From Selaginella moellendorffii (taxonomy: Eukaryota; Streptophyta; Lycopodiopsida; Selaginellales; Selaginellaceae), in NCBI RefSeq assembly GCF_000143415.4, contig NW_003314270.1:2899823-2963822 (forward strand): a stretch of DNA of 64,000 nucleotides, read 5' to 3'. This document shows positions 10,936 through 22,220 of the stretch, piece by piece (the first letter of the stretch is position 1; every line of letters begins with the position of its first letter). Position numbers and translations under genes: made by a program. Under the pieces are notes generated by a model. That model saw only the letters and a list, made by a program, of their open reading frames with translations. It made no database searches and was not told the origin of the DNA.

Positions 10936-12079
10936 ATGGGGGTCGCTGCAAATCTAGACGCAATTCTTGGGGAGTCTCTCACGATTGAGGACTACTACGT
11001 CACTGATCCAAGCGATCGTCCCACCGTTCCGCACAACGCATACGATGACGCCTCCGACACAATCCCTTGCCTCCACCTCGCGAGAATTCGTGCCTCATCG
11101 GGCAAAGATCGCAAGCGGATGCTCGAGGAGGTGAGAGATGCCGTTTGCGAGTGGGGTTTTTTTTGAGTGGTGGCTCACGGCGTGGATGAGAAGCTCGTCG
11201 ATGATACGGTTGCATGGGCTCGCGGTATCTTCGACATGGATCTCGAGACCAAGCTTAAATCCCTGGTGGATGACTCGTCCGGAAGTCTTGCCGGATACCA
11301 TTGCGGCGTCGTCAAACAGAACAAATCCTGGCAGGAATCATTCCACTCCGGGCCGACCCCAGCGATTTCAAGATCGCTGCCGAGAAGTTGTGGCCTTCCA
11401 GCGAGGAAATCAAGTATGTTCTTTGTTTCTAAGTTGATCTAAAACTTTGTGCAGGGAGATGCATTACAAGTTCTCGATGGCTATGGAGGAGCTCGCTCTG
11501 GAGATCCTCCAGCTGCTGGAGGAGACTCTGGGAGTCACTAGCGGGGATTTCACACGCCACTGGGAGCGACTGAAGAGAACTCTCGTTCGCTTCAATTGGT
11601 ATCCTCCTTGCGAAGAGCCTGGCCTTGTTCTTGGCGCTGGCTCCCACACAGACCCCGATATCATCACCATCCTCCTTCAGGACGAAGTTGGAGGGCTCCA
11701 GATCCTCAAAGACTCCAAATGGATCGCTTGTAAGCCACTGCATGGGTCTTTTGTCGTCAACGTTGGGGATTGCTTGCAGGTATAGTCTTGTTTCTTTATA
11801 AATTATTAGAGACTATTGTTTTGTTATTTCTTCCAGGTATTAAGCAACGATTTTCTTCCTAGCCTCCAGCATCGAGCCGTGCTAAACAAGGAGAAAGCTC
11901 GATTGTCCGTTGTTACTTTTGTGCTTCCAAAGGTCGATGCAACAATTGAGCCATCATCGGATCTGGTCGATGAAGATCACCCTGCAGCATTCAGACGTTT
12001 AATGTTTGAGGAAATTATCAATGCTGCGAAAGAAATGAAGTTCAAAGGAAAAGAGGTTCTATCTCTTTTCCGTGTTTGA
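10936..12079 (+). pseudogene. 2OG-Fe(II) dioxygenase pseudogene, copy 1
   Basis: This is a near-identical partner of the gene at 31616-32757, with exons 10936-11413, 11455-11779 and 11837-12079 and conserved splice sites. Two lesions break it. First, CGA has become TGA right after the stretch CEWGFF (near 11165; copy 2 reads FFRVV). Second, one T is missing in CCACTCCGGGCC (near 11348; copy 2 has CCACTCCTGGGCC), so exon 1 is 478 instead of 479 bp. The iron ligands in exons 2 and 3 are still encoded, so decay is recent. Confidence 0.92.
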
Positions 12080-14020
12080 GAAAAAAGTGTGCCTAGAATA
12101 TGCTTTATTCCTTAAAATAATTTATTGCCTGGAATATGCTTTATTCCGCGACCAAACACATTTATTTGTTCAGTTGTTTAGGGCTTGTAATCTTTGTCAA
12201 ACAAGAAGGAAAGTTGGGTTTGGACTTTGTAGTGTTTTTTTCTTTGTTATACTGCCGTCTCTCCGATGTTGATGCCCCAACCATATCCCTCTAGATCTTT
12301 GGTCGACCAAGAGCCTGATGGATTCATCCCACATTTTATCAAACAAGTTTGGGGAGCATAATAAAAACTAGATCTCCCCGACACGCTTGACAGCTCCACA
12401 AGCAAACTCTGGAGGGAGAGAGACTTTAAAAATCACACACAGTTGCTTTAGGCGTTGATTTTGGATTCAGTCCACTGGATTCTGATGGATCCACGCCAAC
12501 AGATGTTTGGAGGAAGAAAAAAGAAACATTTGAGCTTGGATTTGGATCGCGATGCTGATACCGAGGGTCACGAGATTTCTGCACCGCAAAGTCCATGATA
12601 TCACCCAGATCTATTGAACTTTTCTACGTGCCTGGCCGACCTAAACTTGCATCGATTTTGCGGCACAATGTGGAAGAGAAACTGTTGCGCCCTCTTACCT
12701 TTGTCTCAAAGGAGGATCCATCCGAATCTCTGCTTGTTTCTTGCGTTTGTCCCAATGTTGGACCTCTGTCACCTTTTGCCAACTTCTAACAAATAAACAC
12801 TCAAAATGCATCATGTTCTCAACCTCCATCCATACCATCTTTAAATCTTTTTTCATTCCTCATCCACACATATACAGAATTGTTCCGAATTATAATTGCG
12901 CTGGTAATAATACAATGGTGATTATTATTCCGCATTTGCCTGCAAGTATTGACTGACCGGGATTGATCAATATCACAGGAAATTTGATGAGAAATATATA
13001 TAAAAATAAGTAGAAAAGCTGCAAAGGTTCCTCCACGCCAGAAGATCAGAATATTAGTCGACTCTGGGGTCACACACAGAACTTATTCTTTTTCATCTTC
13101 TTCTTCTTCTTCCTCATTTGCGCTCTAGCCAAGGAGCAGTGATGGACTGACCTGACCCTTGAAATTGAGAGGTCCTTGCTTCTTCAGCAGAGGACACGAC
13201 CACTGCATCTACAACACACACTACCTTGTCTTGTCATTCTGCTGAAAGATTTCAGGATATGTGGATTAAAAAACTATATGGAATTTATGCTTTTCTAGAT
13301 AAGAATCACATTTACATGGCCCATTTATTCGACCGTCCACAAAATTCCTCCTCGGGGAAGAACAATAGTTATATAACTATATCCGCTCCTGGAAAAGTAA
13401 GAAAATCACCCATTTTGAGAAATTTCTCTACCCAAGCATAAAGAAAATCATTGATTTTATTCTCATTCCTGCGCGAAAAGAATGGAAAAATCATTCCACA
13501 ATTCCTTTGGAGTAGCTTCCAAGTGTGAAAATCAATGATTCTGCACGTCCGTACACTGGGTGTTTGCATCAAGCTATCAACCTTTGCAAAACGGAGTCCC
13601 TTATTATAGTAAGAAAAAAGATTCCATGTTCGAAGAGTTTGTACCGCAGGGAGTACAAAGGAACAGGCCAAAGACACCTATATCACCGATTTAAAAACAA
13701 TGGTCCTCTTGCTTCTCCTTCCTCCCACCTCTGATTTATTGGAGCATATATCGTCTCCCCACTTGGGATTGAAAGCTAGCAGGTGAGCAAATGCAAGGCG
13801 CAAGCACATCTCCACCACCAAAAATCTCAAATCCCAAATCCCAAATCTAAGCTTGGCTTTTGTTGTTGCTCCACATCTCATCTCACGTACGGAACATGAG
13901 GTTTAAAGTCCCACTTGTGAGCACAAAGAGGCAAACCAACATAAACATTGTGGTCCTTTGCGCTGCTGGTTGCTGTTTGCAATAGTGTTGGGTGATAGTG
14001 GTCATTGCAACCAAGGAAAA
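12080..14020. other. Noncoding flank shared by both duplication copies
   Basis: Strongly conserved with 32758-34745. It has a pair of GAATATGCTTTATTCC motifs (near 12100 and 12135) just after the dioxygenase stop, and a CTTCTTCTTCTTCC tract near 13100. An open frame at 12595-12789 in this copy is broken in copy 2 by a short insertion and shows no known domain. I found no supportable gene. Confidence 0.5.
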
Positions 14021-14044
14021 AAAAGGGCTATAAGGATAGTGAGT

Positions 14045-14509
14045 AAGTTGAGTATGACCAACTAACTTGAAGCATAGTTTAGCTTCTATTTGGGTGTTTG
14101 TCTTTGTTTTATGTTTGGTTTAGGTCTAAGCCCAAGTTTCACACCATGCTAGTTAATGGAGTATCTATATCTGTACGTTAGGCCACTGGTATGCTGAAAT
14201 AGCGCCAAAGTTCATTTAGCTTTGTTTTGCATGTTAATTCTGGCATTGGGATGTTGGATGCTCTAAGATTGTTCCAAGTTACTCCATTCTCTTGTCCCTT
14301 AGTTACTCCTTAGGCTATATGCTCAAGAGTTGTTCTATGATTTATTGCTATCATTCCTTAACTCCATGCTTGGGAGTTTGGCTTTATTCCTTCATTCAGT
14401 GGCCCAAGGCCCCGAAATTTGGCTTCTGCACCACTATTCTTTAGACATATGGCACATAAAGGGTTTAGATTTTTCTTCATGATTATCTTATGGTAAATCA
14501 CCATAGGAC
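14045..14509 (-). mobile_element. LTR of retroelement family X, fragment C (left part)
   Basis: In reverse complement this matches the LTRs at 16469-17464 and 20038-20963, for example through TCTAAGCCCAAG, TTGCATG, GGCATTGGGATG and GGCCCAAGGCCC. It stops at the chromovirus insertion and continues for about 25 bp after it (24499-24523), ending in CACGTGCGCTATA. The matching end of copy A is TGTAGCGCACGTGG. So an older family-X LTR was cut in two by the chromovirus. Confidence 0.85.
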
Positions 14510-14514
14510 AAAGG
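14510..14514. repeat. Target-site duplication AAAGG (left)
   Basis: AAAGG lies immediately left of the TGTAAG end of the chromovirus. The same five bases follow its other TTACA end at 24499-24503. Five bases is the usual length for Ty3/gypsy integrase. Confidence 0.9.
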
Positions 14515-15145
14515 TGTAAGCCACAAATTTTTCCTTTCCAATTTGCAATTTTACCTCATCTATCTGACCAACACTTCCTTGGATTTAGCTAAGTTTCCTC
14601 GCCAAGGTTTTTGCCTATGGTACTAGCTCCTACTTAGTTTCAGCTATTCACTACACAAGTAATGGAGCGATAACTATTCATCCACAGATTCCCAAATCTC
14701 TCCCAATCCCCCTCCCTAGGTTAAACTGGACTTAAGGTTCGGCTACACTCCCCACAAGCACAAGCAGCTAAGCACACCAAGCCTCCAGAAGGGAAGGCCC
14801 AAGCCCCTAGGCAGGGTGAGGATCAATGAGCCACATGGTACTCAAGTGGGGCACCACTCCACATAAGCTAGGAGCACTGCAGTTGGTTTTCCTTCTGGGA
14901 GTGGGAGTTGCTCTTGAGCACTTTCTGCGGTGGCCCCTTCGGCACCACTCAAGTCCATGCTCACTCCCACCCAAGGCCCCTTGACCCCAATCTTAACCTT
15001 AAGGCAGTTTGGAAGCACTACTAGAGAGTTCCTTCAAGATTAGTTCTTAAACCTCACTATCCCTACTAAATTTTGGGAACCTTGGGAGGGGGGCCCCCCC
15101 CCCCCCCCCCCCCCCTACAACAACTTGGGGAGTTGGTTCCTTACA
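14515..15145 (-). repeat. Chromovirus 3' LTR (631 bp)
   Basis: It matches 23316-24498 along its length. Shared text includes AAATTTTTCCTTTCCAATTT, CAACACTTCCTT, CAAATCTCTCCCAATCCCC, AGAGAGTTCCTTCAA and CTTGGGGAGTTG. It is shorter than the other LTR. It lacks a ~170-bp segment and, where the other LTR has a 12-bp minisatellite, it has a run of 6 G plus 22 C (15088-15115). Confidence 0.9.
15088..15115. repeat. G6C22 homopolymer run
   Basis: Six G are followed by 22 C inside the 3' LTR, exactly where the 5' LTR carries about 320 bp of 12-bp repeats. A collapsed or mis-sequenced G/C-rich stretch is possible. Confidence 0.9.
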
Positions 15146-15559
15146 ACTCCACCAACCATAGAAGAAGTTTGATATCAACGTCAAATGTCTCTTTTTAATC
15201 TTACGACTTGTTGACCATGTCTCCGGGGGCATCCTCCCACTTAGTGGTGTGCCTAAATTAGCTTCCTCGACCAAGAGCCCATGACAACAAAATATAGGTG
15301 TCCTTATACCCCTCACCTCACCACGCCCTAGTATGGGGTTGGGACTTAAACCCAGCCTTGCTTTACTAGGGGGTTGGGACTTGAACCCAACCTTCGTAGA
15401 ATCCATCTACAGATTTGACATCCCCATGGGGAGTTAGGGGTAGTTCCCTACACCTAGTTGACCTAGCTAACACATGCTAATTAGCTTACCTTCGGCGGGC
15501 CTTCAGGTCTCAACATATGCTATTGCTCAACTTCACAAATTGATATTTTTAATTGAACT
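15146..15559 (-). other. Chromovirus 3' untranslated region with two T-arm-like hairpins
   Basis: This lies between the chromodomain stop and the 3' LTR. Two related segments read on the minus strand as tRNA T-arm-like hairpins. The one at 15373-15391 has the perfect stem GTTGGG/CCCAAC with loop TTCAAGT, and the one at 15337-15357 is slightly imperfect. No reading frame with similarity was found. Confidence 0.5.
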
Positions 15560-15949
15560 TTAAGTACATAGAGTTCTGCCTTGCAAAAATTCCTCCACTA
15601 GATCTTGCGCGTTCGCGAGGTTCTTCTTCGGTTCCCATGTTGTTTCGCAGTGTGGAAATCCTTTCCACTTCATATAGAACTCCCTCACCTCGTGTCCTTG
15701 TCGTTTGCTCTTGTGTGCATTGAGGATGGCCTCGACTTCGTATTCCTCTTCCCCTTGGATAACCTTAGATAAAAGTCTCACTTGGTCCTTGCGAAGTGGA
15801 TCCTCAAAGTATAGTTTGAGTAAATTCACATGGAATATTGGGTGCATCTTCCCTATCTCTTGAGGAAGTCGGAGGTAGTAAACCACTTTACCAATTCGTG
15901 CCTCAATCTTGTAAGGCCCCGTGAACTTGCTTAAAGAACTCAAAATCAA
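15560..15949 (-). pseudogene. Chromovirus integrase C-terminus and chromodomain
   Basis: The frame opens in the integrase tail (FTGPYKIEARIGKVVYYLRL, then MHPIFHVNLLKLY, the usual HPVFHVSLLKPY element). It ends in a chromodomain: YEVEAILNAHKSKR, EFYMKWKGFPHCETTWEP, then LVEEFLQ. The two aromatics around KWKGF and TTWEP are the expected histone-tail cage residues. Such domains steer integration toward marked chromatin. This places the element among chromoviruses. Confidence 0.93.
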
Positions 15950-16468
15950 TTCATTTCCAGGAATACATGCATTTTTACCTTTGGGTCAACATCTGGTTAA
16001 TCCCACTTGGTAGCCATAGGTTCTTGATGTTCAACCACACCTTCTCCCCAGATTGGAACTCTACATCTCGGCGCTTTTGGTTAGCGTACTTAGTTTGCCT
16101 TTGTTGAGCTCATTCCAAGGAATCCCCCACTAAATTCCAAATGTTGAGTCTTTTGGCCGTAAATGCTTCCACTACGGATAACTCTCCATGATACTTGGCC
16201 ATGCCGAGTTCCACAGGACCTTCAATAACTCACTAATTAATGACTTCCCATGGACTCACCCCGATACTCGAATGTGGTGAGTTGTTATAGCACATTTCCG
16301 TAAGTCCCAAATGATTTACCCAATTGGTCCGGTCTCCCAAGACATAGCATCACAAATAATCCTCCAGCTACATATTCACCCTTTCCATTTGTTTATTTGT
16401 CAAGAAGTGTTATTGCCATTAAATTTGACTTAATACCCAATATCTATTTGTGTGTGATAGACTGTGCT
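15950..16468 (-). pseudogene. Chromovirus integrase, C-terminal half, with stops
   Basis: Reading the minus strand across frames gives integrase core and tail landmarks in order: near 16400 a degraded QTDGQTERVN-like piece, then LEDYL.CYV, NSPHSSIGVSPWEV near 16270, and AKYHGELSVVEAF near 16195. Several stops interrupt it. It continues the integrase that begins at 21484; the two pieces are separated only by the family-X insertion. Confidence 0.8.
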
Positions 16469-17464
16469 TGTAGCGCACGTGGTTTTGACCCTATAGTGAT
16501 TTACCATAGGATAACACCACGAAACGGAACCTAAACCCTTCATGTGCCATGTGACAGATGCCACATGTCACATGCCATGTGTCCAAAGGAACGTGGTGTG
16601 GAACCCAAATTTCAGGGCCTTGGGCCACTAAACAAAGGAACGGTGCCAAAACTCCCAAGTTTAGAGCCAAGGAGTGACGGAACCGAACCACGGAGCAACT
16701 CTCAAGCATACAGCCCAAGGAGCGAAGGGACAGGAGCCCAGAGCAACTTGGAACAGTCCTAGAGCAACCAGCATCCCAATGCCAGGACCAGCATGCAAAA
16801 CGGAGCCAAACGAAGTCTGGTGCTATTTCGGCATATCGGTGGCCTAACGCGAGGACATGGGTACTCCACCAGCTACCATGGTGTGGAACTTGGGCTTAGA
16901 CCCAAGCCGGACGTACAACAAGGACAGGCACACAAGCAGCCAATCTCTACCAATTGGCCAATCGCGAAGTACCATGGCCAATCGCGAGGACAAGGACAGG
17001 CACACAGGATGAACACCATTGTGTTCAGGCCAATCTCTACATTCCGTAGATATGCCAAATAAGCAAATCTAGACACTTTCCATAAATAACATTTAGGACC
17101 AAAATAAGACTAACACAAAGGGCATGATAGCGAGGGTGTTTGGCATACACGGTAAGCCATCATCTAACGATATTGAGGGACCAAGCTCAATATCACGGGG
17201 GTTCTTGATACTAGCAAGTGCAAGCCAATGACAGGAGTTTCTCAAACCGGGCCGAGTATGCTCAGCAAAAAACACATAAGAGTTCCTACCTTATGTTTAT
17301 TCGATTTAAGTGCATGGTCAATAACCAGTTTCTCAACTAGCTCAAGTGGGAACTGATAACGGGTCCAGCAATACCGACCTCCTGTCATTGTGGCAATAAG
17401 GAAAGAATATCCAAAAGGACTAGCCGACAGATAACTTTCGATACCCGAAGTCACATTTGCGACA
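16469..17464. repeat. Family-X LTR, copy A
   Basis: It starts TGTAGCGCACGTGG and ends TTTGCGACA. It shares with copy B the segments GAGCCAAGGAGTGA, CATACAGCCCAAGGAGCGAA, GCGAGGGTGTTTGGCATACA and CAATATCACGGGGGTTCT. The middle differs: A carries a CCAATCTCTACCAATTGGCC segment where B has another block. Confidence 0.88.
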
Positions 17465-20037
17465 CTCTTCCCCTCTAGGGCAGATCGACGTCCTCATCGA
17501 TGCATACTCGAGTCTAGAATACCGCTAAGGAAACAACTCCAAAAAAAGTTCATGGAATTCACACTATGTGAGAAATGCATCAACTTAAATGAGTGAGAGG
17601 GGCAACCTCTTTGTCTAACACGGATGCGCTACCAACTCAGACACCTTCCGGCTGTCGCCGATAAGGAAATGACCAATAGAGTCAACCACCCTTGCTGCTC
17701 TGGGTGTCACCCAGCTACAAAAGTGTGATACGCCTCTGCCTGCAAGGACATAGAGAGAGAAGCCAAAGGCCCCAACCCTCCTGAGCAAAGAAACCAAACC
17801 CGTCAGTAAGGTTTAGATAGACTACTGTAAATAGGTAGTTAAAGTTGTTTTACACAGTCACACCCTTTTAATAGAAGAAGGAACATCAACAGAGAGGTGG
17901 GTTATATGACCAGTTGACAATAGCTACCCTATGACTAAAGATTTCAACATGCACACGAAGTGCCGAAGCCAGTCTGCATATACTAACCTAAACTCAAAGA
18001 TCAATATATGGACTATATCAAAGTCATAGACAATAATATCTTAGAGACATAATTATCAGTGAATATACCGTAGATAGAACACAAAAGTATTCTAAGTAAG
18101 TTATCATTTGATAAACCAATATTATAGGATAGGAACCACCAAGATCACTATAATTTGGAAAACATAGGATTCATCATCCAATAAAATTTAATAACAAGTA
18201 TATCATTAAGTACACTCAATGAGAAAACTTAACTACCGAAGATTGTAGATAGTATGCTAAACAACATACTAAAGATAACTCAAAGAACACAAAGTATCCT
18301 TAACCGACAAGCACAATGCTCGCGAATGTATCACCCGAAGGAAATAACATCCTAATCTATCAGGACTAACTCGAGCAACAATCAACAAAATAGAATGAAT
18401 GTGGTAAGACCAACAAACACTTAGTCATGCCAACCATCACACAAGTCAATCTGAATAGATCCCGGTCAACAATACCAAGGAACCAGAGTTGTTTAAGCAA
18501 GTGTCAACAATATCCTATTGATATCTCAAACCCAAAAGACCAATCTAGAGCAAACCACAAATAACATGTGGTATTGCGAAAAGCCATAAGTTATCAAAGA
18601 GAATAACTAACCATTATGAAAAATCATCAATCATCCTATCAATAAAGAGATGCAGAATCATTATGAAAGAAGAAATCTACCATTCCGAAGAATAGCAAAT
18701 TAATCTAGATCAAAGATAATCAAACAAAACCTCTAACAAGGATAATCAATTATCCTAGATGATAGTCAATCATCACCAATGATTGCTAGATGCAAATACT
18801 AACTTGTACATCAAAGTTAGGACCCAAAATGCCTTCCCTAACAACTTATAACAAATGAAATAATGAGCACAAAACTCAAGGAACGAAAAGCTCGAAGAAG
18901 CCTATAATCAAGTCTTGCTTACTAATGATCACGAGTCTCGCATGAACTAACTTCAATACTAAAGAGAAATCATGGTACAACCCATAATATCCCCCTCAAC
19001 ATATCCATAATCTAAACTTCATAATGCCAAAGCTAAAGAAGAGCATTTCTACATCAATCCAAAAGCTAAGCACAATGGAGTTATGCTTAACAAGTGATCA
19101 CTAAACAATCCTCCATGAATCCATCTACAATAAGACGTAACTCACCTTATAACAAGCACAAGAGAAATCATCAATGATTGATATATCCTAACTAAATCCA
19201 ACAAGGATTCAATCACTTCAATATCAATCACTAACTCTTTCACTTGTAAGGCTAGTATAATCCAAGACTAATTATGTTTCAAGGAAAAACTAAAGCTCAT
19301 CCCCTACTAAACAATCTTATCAAGAACACAACTGACCCAACTTGTCACTCAATTCATTTGACCGTCAATACAGTTGTTAACTAGCAAATGCACAAATGCT
19401 AATAACACAAAGCTATAATCAAATCATTAACACTACTTTTATTAAAACTAATGAAACTCAATATCAATCCTAAGGAAAGACATCTCATTTCGCTCAAATC
19501 TTAATATCAATATTGTTAATGACAAAGCATCGCTTTAATGCCATCAACACCATAACAAACTAAAAGAAAGTAAGAGTGAATCACCACTCAAAACTCCCTA
19601 GCAACCAAGCTAACCAAAGTCGAAGATACTTTAGTTAGTATCTGAGCCCAATCCTTCAACAAAACTTAGTTACAAATAACACTTCCTCAAGGAGTGAATC
19701 ACCACATCCAAGACTCAATGAAATCCAACACTACGAACTAAACGCAACCAAAAGATATCGATAGAGGTAGATTCGACATGAGAACATGGAAAACCATGTA
19801 AGTCTAACGACACGATCTTTTGCAACACCATCCGGTAAAATAAGTCTATCACTGCTAAATCTTCATTGGGTGAAGCAAGTCTCAACAGCCCTTGACAAAG
19901 TCTACAAGTAATCATTAATTGCAAAGAAACTAACAATCACTCCTCAACTTGCCTTCACAAGACCAAAACACCAACTCTTGTCATCAAGTTATATAGTTAT
20001 CCAACATAAACATAATACCCCAGATTGAGATAAAAGT
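17465..20037. other. Noncoding interior of the family-X element
   Basis: About 2.6 kb of A-rich plus-strand sequence. No gag, pol or other domain could be read on either strand, and all open frames are short. Short words such as AATCATCAAT recur without a regular period. Confidence 0.6.
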
Positions 20038-20963
20038 TCATACTCCCAAACATGGAGCCAAGGAGTGATAGAACCAGACCACAAAGCAACTCTTGAGCAT
20101 ACAGCCCAAGGAGCGAAGGGACAAGAGCCCGGAGCAACTTGGAACAGTTCAGGAGTAACCAGCATCCTAATGCCAAGACCAGCATGTAAAACAGAGCCAA
20201 ACGGAGTCTGGCGCTATTTCAGCATATCGGTAGCCTAATGCAAGGATATGAGTACTCCACCAGCTAGTATGGAATGAAACTTGAGCTTAGACCCAAGCCG
20301 AATGCAAAACAAGGATAGGCACGCAAGTGGGAGCTAGACTATGCCTCAAGTTGGTCAGCCATGCCCGACCTACCCACTATCCCTACTATACATTTGGAAC
20401 CCCCCCTTTTGAGGGACACACGCTTTGGGATTTCAGGAGTTAGTCTCTAGGACAAGTCCGAAACTTACTAAATATGGAATGGTGCTAGATTGCGAATTTG
20501 GACACGGGACGAACACCATTGTGTTCAGGCCAATCTCTACATTCTCTAGATATGCCAAATGAGCAAATCTAGACAATTCCATAAATAGCATTTAGGACCA
20601 GAATGAGACTAACACAAAAGGCATGATAGCGAGGGTGTTTGGCATACACGGTAAGCCATCATCTAGCGATATTGAGGGACCAAGCTCAATATCACGGGGG
20701 TTCTTGATACTAGCAAGTGCAAGCCAATGACAGGAGTTTCTCAAACCGGGCTGAGTATGCTCAGCAAGAAACACATAAGAGTTCCTACCTTATGTTTATT
20801 CGATTTAAGTGCACGGTTAATGACCAATTTCTCAACTAGCTCAAATGGGAACTGATAATTGGTCCAACAATGCCAACCTCCTGCCGTCGTGGCAGTAAGG
20901 AAAGAATATCCGAAAGGACTTGCTGAAAGGTAACTTTTGATACCCGAAGTCACATTCGCGACA
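20038..20963. repeat. Family-X LTR, copy B (end-truncated)
   Basis: It matches copy A from ACTCCCAA onward but lacks the first ~170 bp (A 16469-16643). It contains a block (near 20385-20440: CTATCCCTACTATACATTTGGAACC) that also occurs in the chromovirus 5' LTR near 24010, so the two LTR families share or have exchanged sequence. Confidence 0.85.
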
Positions 20964-21484
20964 ATGCTGAATTTCAACTTGGTGCAATACTGTTTTAAGA
21001 GAGTTCTCCAGAACCTACTAATGAAGATTTTATCTTGATCTGAGATAATTTCTTCTAGCCTTCCCTACACTCGAACCACTTGTTTGAAGAACTGCTTCAC
21101 CACGCTTTCCGCATTCACTTCTATTGTGGTGGGTATGAAATATGCCATTTTCGAAAATTGGTCCACCACCACGAATATTGCATCAAACCCCTCACTTTGG
21201 AGGAGTTCCGTGATGAAGTCCATCATAAGACATTTCCATGGTTGATCTAGAATTGGAATGCTTTGTAACAAGCCTCCACTAGCCTTAGTCACGGCTTTGA
21301 CCCACTGACATGTTAGACATGTCTTTACATAGTCTTGGATGTTCTTAACTATGTCTGGCCAGTGATACTTCCTCTTAAGTAAACCCATCATCTTGGGCAC
21401 TCTACCATGTCCTACAAGAGGTCCATCATGACACTCTGCTAAGGCTACCTTCCTTAGTTCCCCTTCTAGAACATACATCTTCAT
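20964..21484 (-). pseudogene. Chromovirus integrase, zinc-binding and core start
   Basis: Minus-strand frame with an HHCC-type region (ECHDGPLVGHGRVPKMM, then CLTCQWVKA) and the start of the DDE core (CLMMDFITELLQSEGFDAIF, VVVDQFSKMAYFIP). The frame stops at 21065; beyond it the text continues as SDQDKIFISRFWRTLLKQ and KLKFS, then is cut by the family-X element at 20963. The first catalytic Asp (MDF) and the second (SDQD) are visible; the Glu lies beyond the insertion. Confidence 0.9.
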
Positions 21485-21513
21485 TTGTTTATAATAAATG
21501 AGTCCATTGCATT

Positions 21514-22214
21514 CTATATAACCTTTTTCTCTTCTATTGGTGGCTCACCTCTTTGGTGAGCATCCCACGCCTCTTGATTCCTTACCAACACTTCTTGTGC
21601 TAGACCATCATTCTTATATGATGTCCGCATATCATCCCAAAATGTTGCTGTTGTGCTAAATATTGCCAACTTCAAGCTTGCCTTTTGACTTAGAGCATCT
21701 GCCACGATATTGCTTTATACAGAATCTCACAATCAAACTCGACCAAAGCATTGGCCCACCGACCTTCTTTCCCTCTTAGGTCGGGCTGCGATAAAAAGTG
21801 TTTTGTTGCCACATTATCCATGTAAACTTTGAAGTGCATTCCAAGGTAGTGTCGCCACTCCTTGAGCACCTTGACCACCGCAAATAATTCCTTCTCGTTG
21901 GTAGGCCATTTTTGTTGAGCCTTGTCTAACTTCTTTGAGAAGAACGCCACTAGATGGTTGTTTTAATTCAAAATTACACCCAACGCAAAGTCTGAAGCAT
22001 CTGTTTCTACCTCAAAGTCCTTACCAAAATTTAATAATATTAACACGGGAGTCTTTCTCAACTTCCCTTTGAAGTGAACAAATGCCGCCTCGCATACAAT
22101 CTTCCCTTTACCCATTTGGTCTGTTAAGGGTAGGGCTACTCTTGAATAGTGTTTGATAAACTTTTGGTAATAGTTGTATAGCCTTAAGAACGCCCTCAAC
22201 TCATGTACATTCAA
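21514..22214 (-). pseudogene. Chromovirus RNase H region
   Basis: Three adjacent minus-strand frames. 22214-21963 has LRAFLRLYNYYQKFIKHYS and FEVETDASDFALGVILN, with the RNase H Asp in TDAS. 21950-21690 has MAFFSKKLDKAQQKWPTNEK, the Glu in EKELFAVV, and DNVATKHFLSQPDLRGKEGR. 21705-21514 starts MADALSQKAS, the tether to integrase. Frameshifts between the blocks make it non-functional. Confidence 0.9.
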
Positions 22215-22220
22215 TGGTCA

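Larger units (their letters stand above)
4846..14020. repeat. Segmental duplication, copy 1
   Basis: This block is collinear with 24806-34745. Landmarks in the same order are the AT-rich spacer, foldback repeat, minus-strand PPR pseudogene, PPR gene, dioxygenase, and the shared downstream noncoding block ending at GGTTGCTGT...GGTGATAGTGGTC. Copy 1 is shorter mostly because of a 1065-bp deletion in its PPR gene. The gene-bearing part (about 8040-13880) is nearly identical to copy 2, while the AT-rich left part is clearly more diverged by eye. The edges are accurate to a few tens of bases. Confidence 0.9.
16469..20963. mobile_element. Family-X LTR retroelement nested in the integrase
   Basis: About 0.9-1.0 kb of direct repeat lies at each end (16469-17464 and 20038-20963), both ending in GCGACA or TGCGACA. 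It is flanked by GTGCT (16464-16468) and ATGCT (20964-20968), a 4/5 match for a 5-bp target duplication. Removing the element and one flank restores the integrase text from KLKFS into YHTQ, confirming the insertion. The interior (17465-20037) codes for nothing recognisable, so this looks like a non-autonomous (LARD-like) element. Its orientation is not resolved. Confidence 0.85.

Noticed and set aside
12595-12789. 64-codon frame downstream of the dioxygenase pseudogene
   Set aside because: The near-identical second copy has an insertion that breaks the frame, with no sign of coding constraint.
16544-17062. Open frames in the family-X LTR (e.g. 16544-16762)
   Set aside because: They are not conserved in the second LTR or in the split LTR, so not coding.
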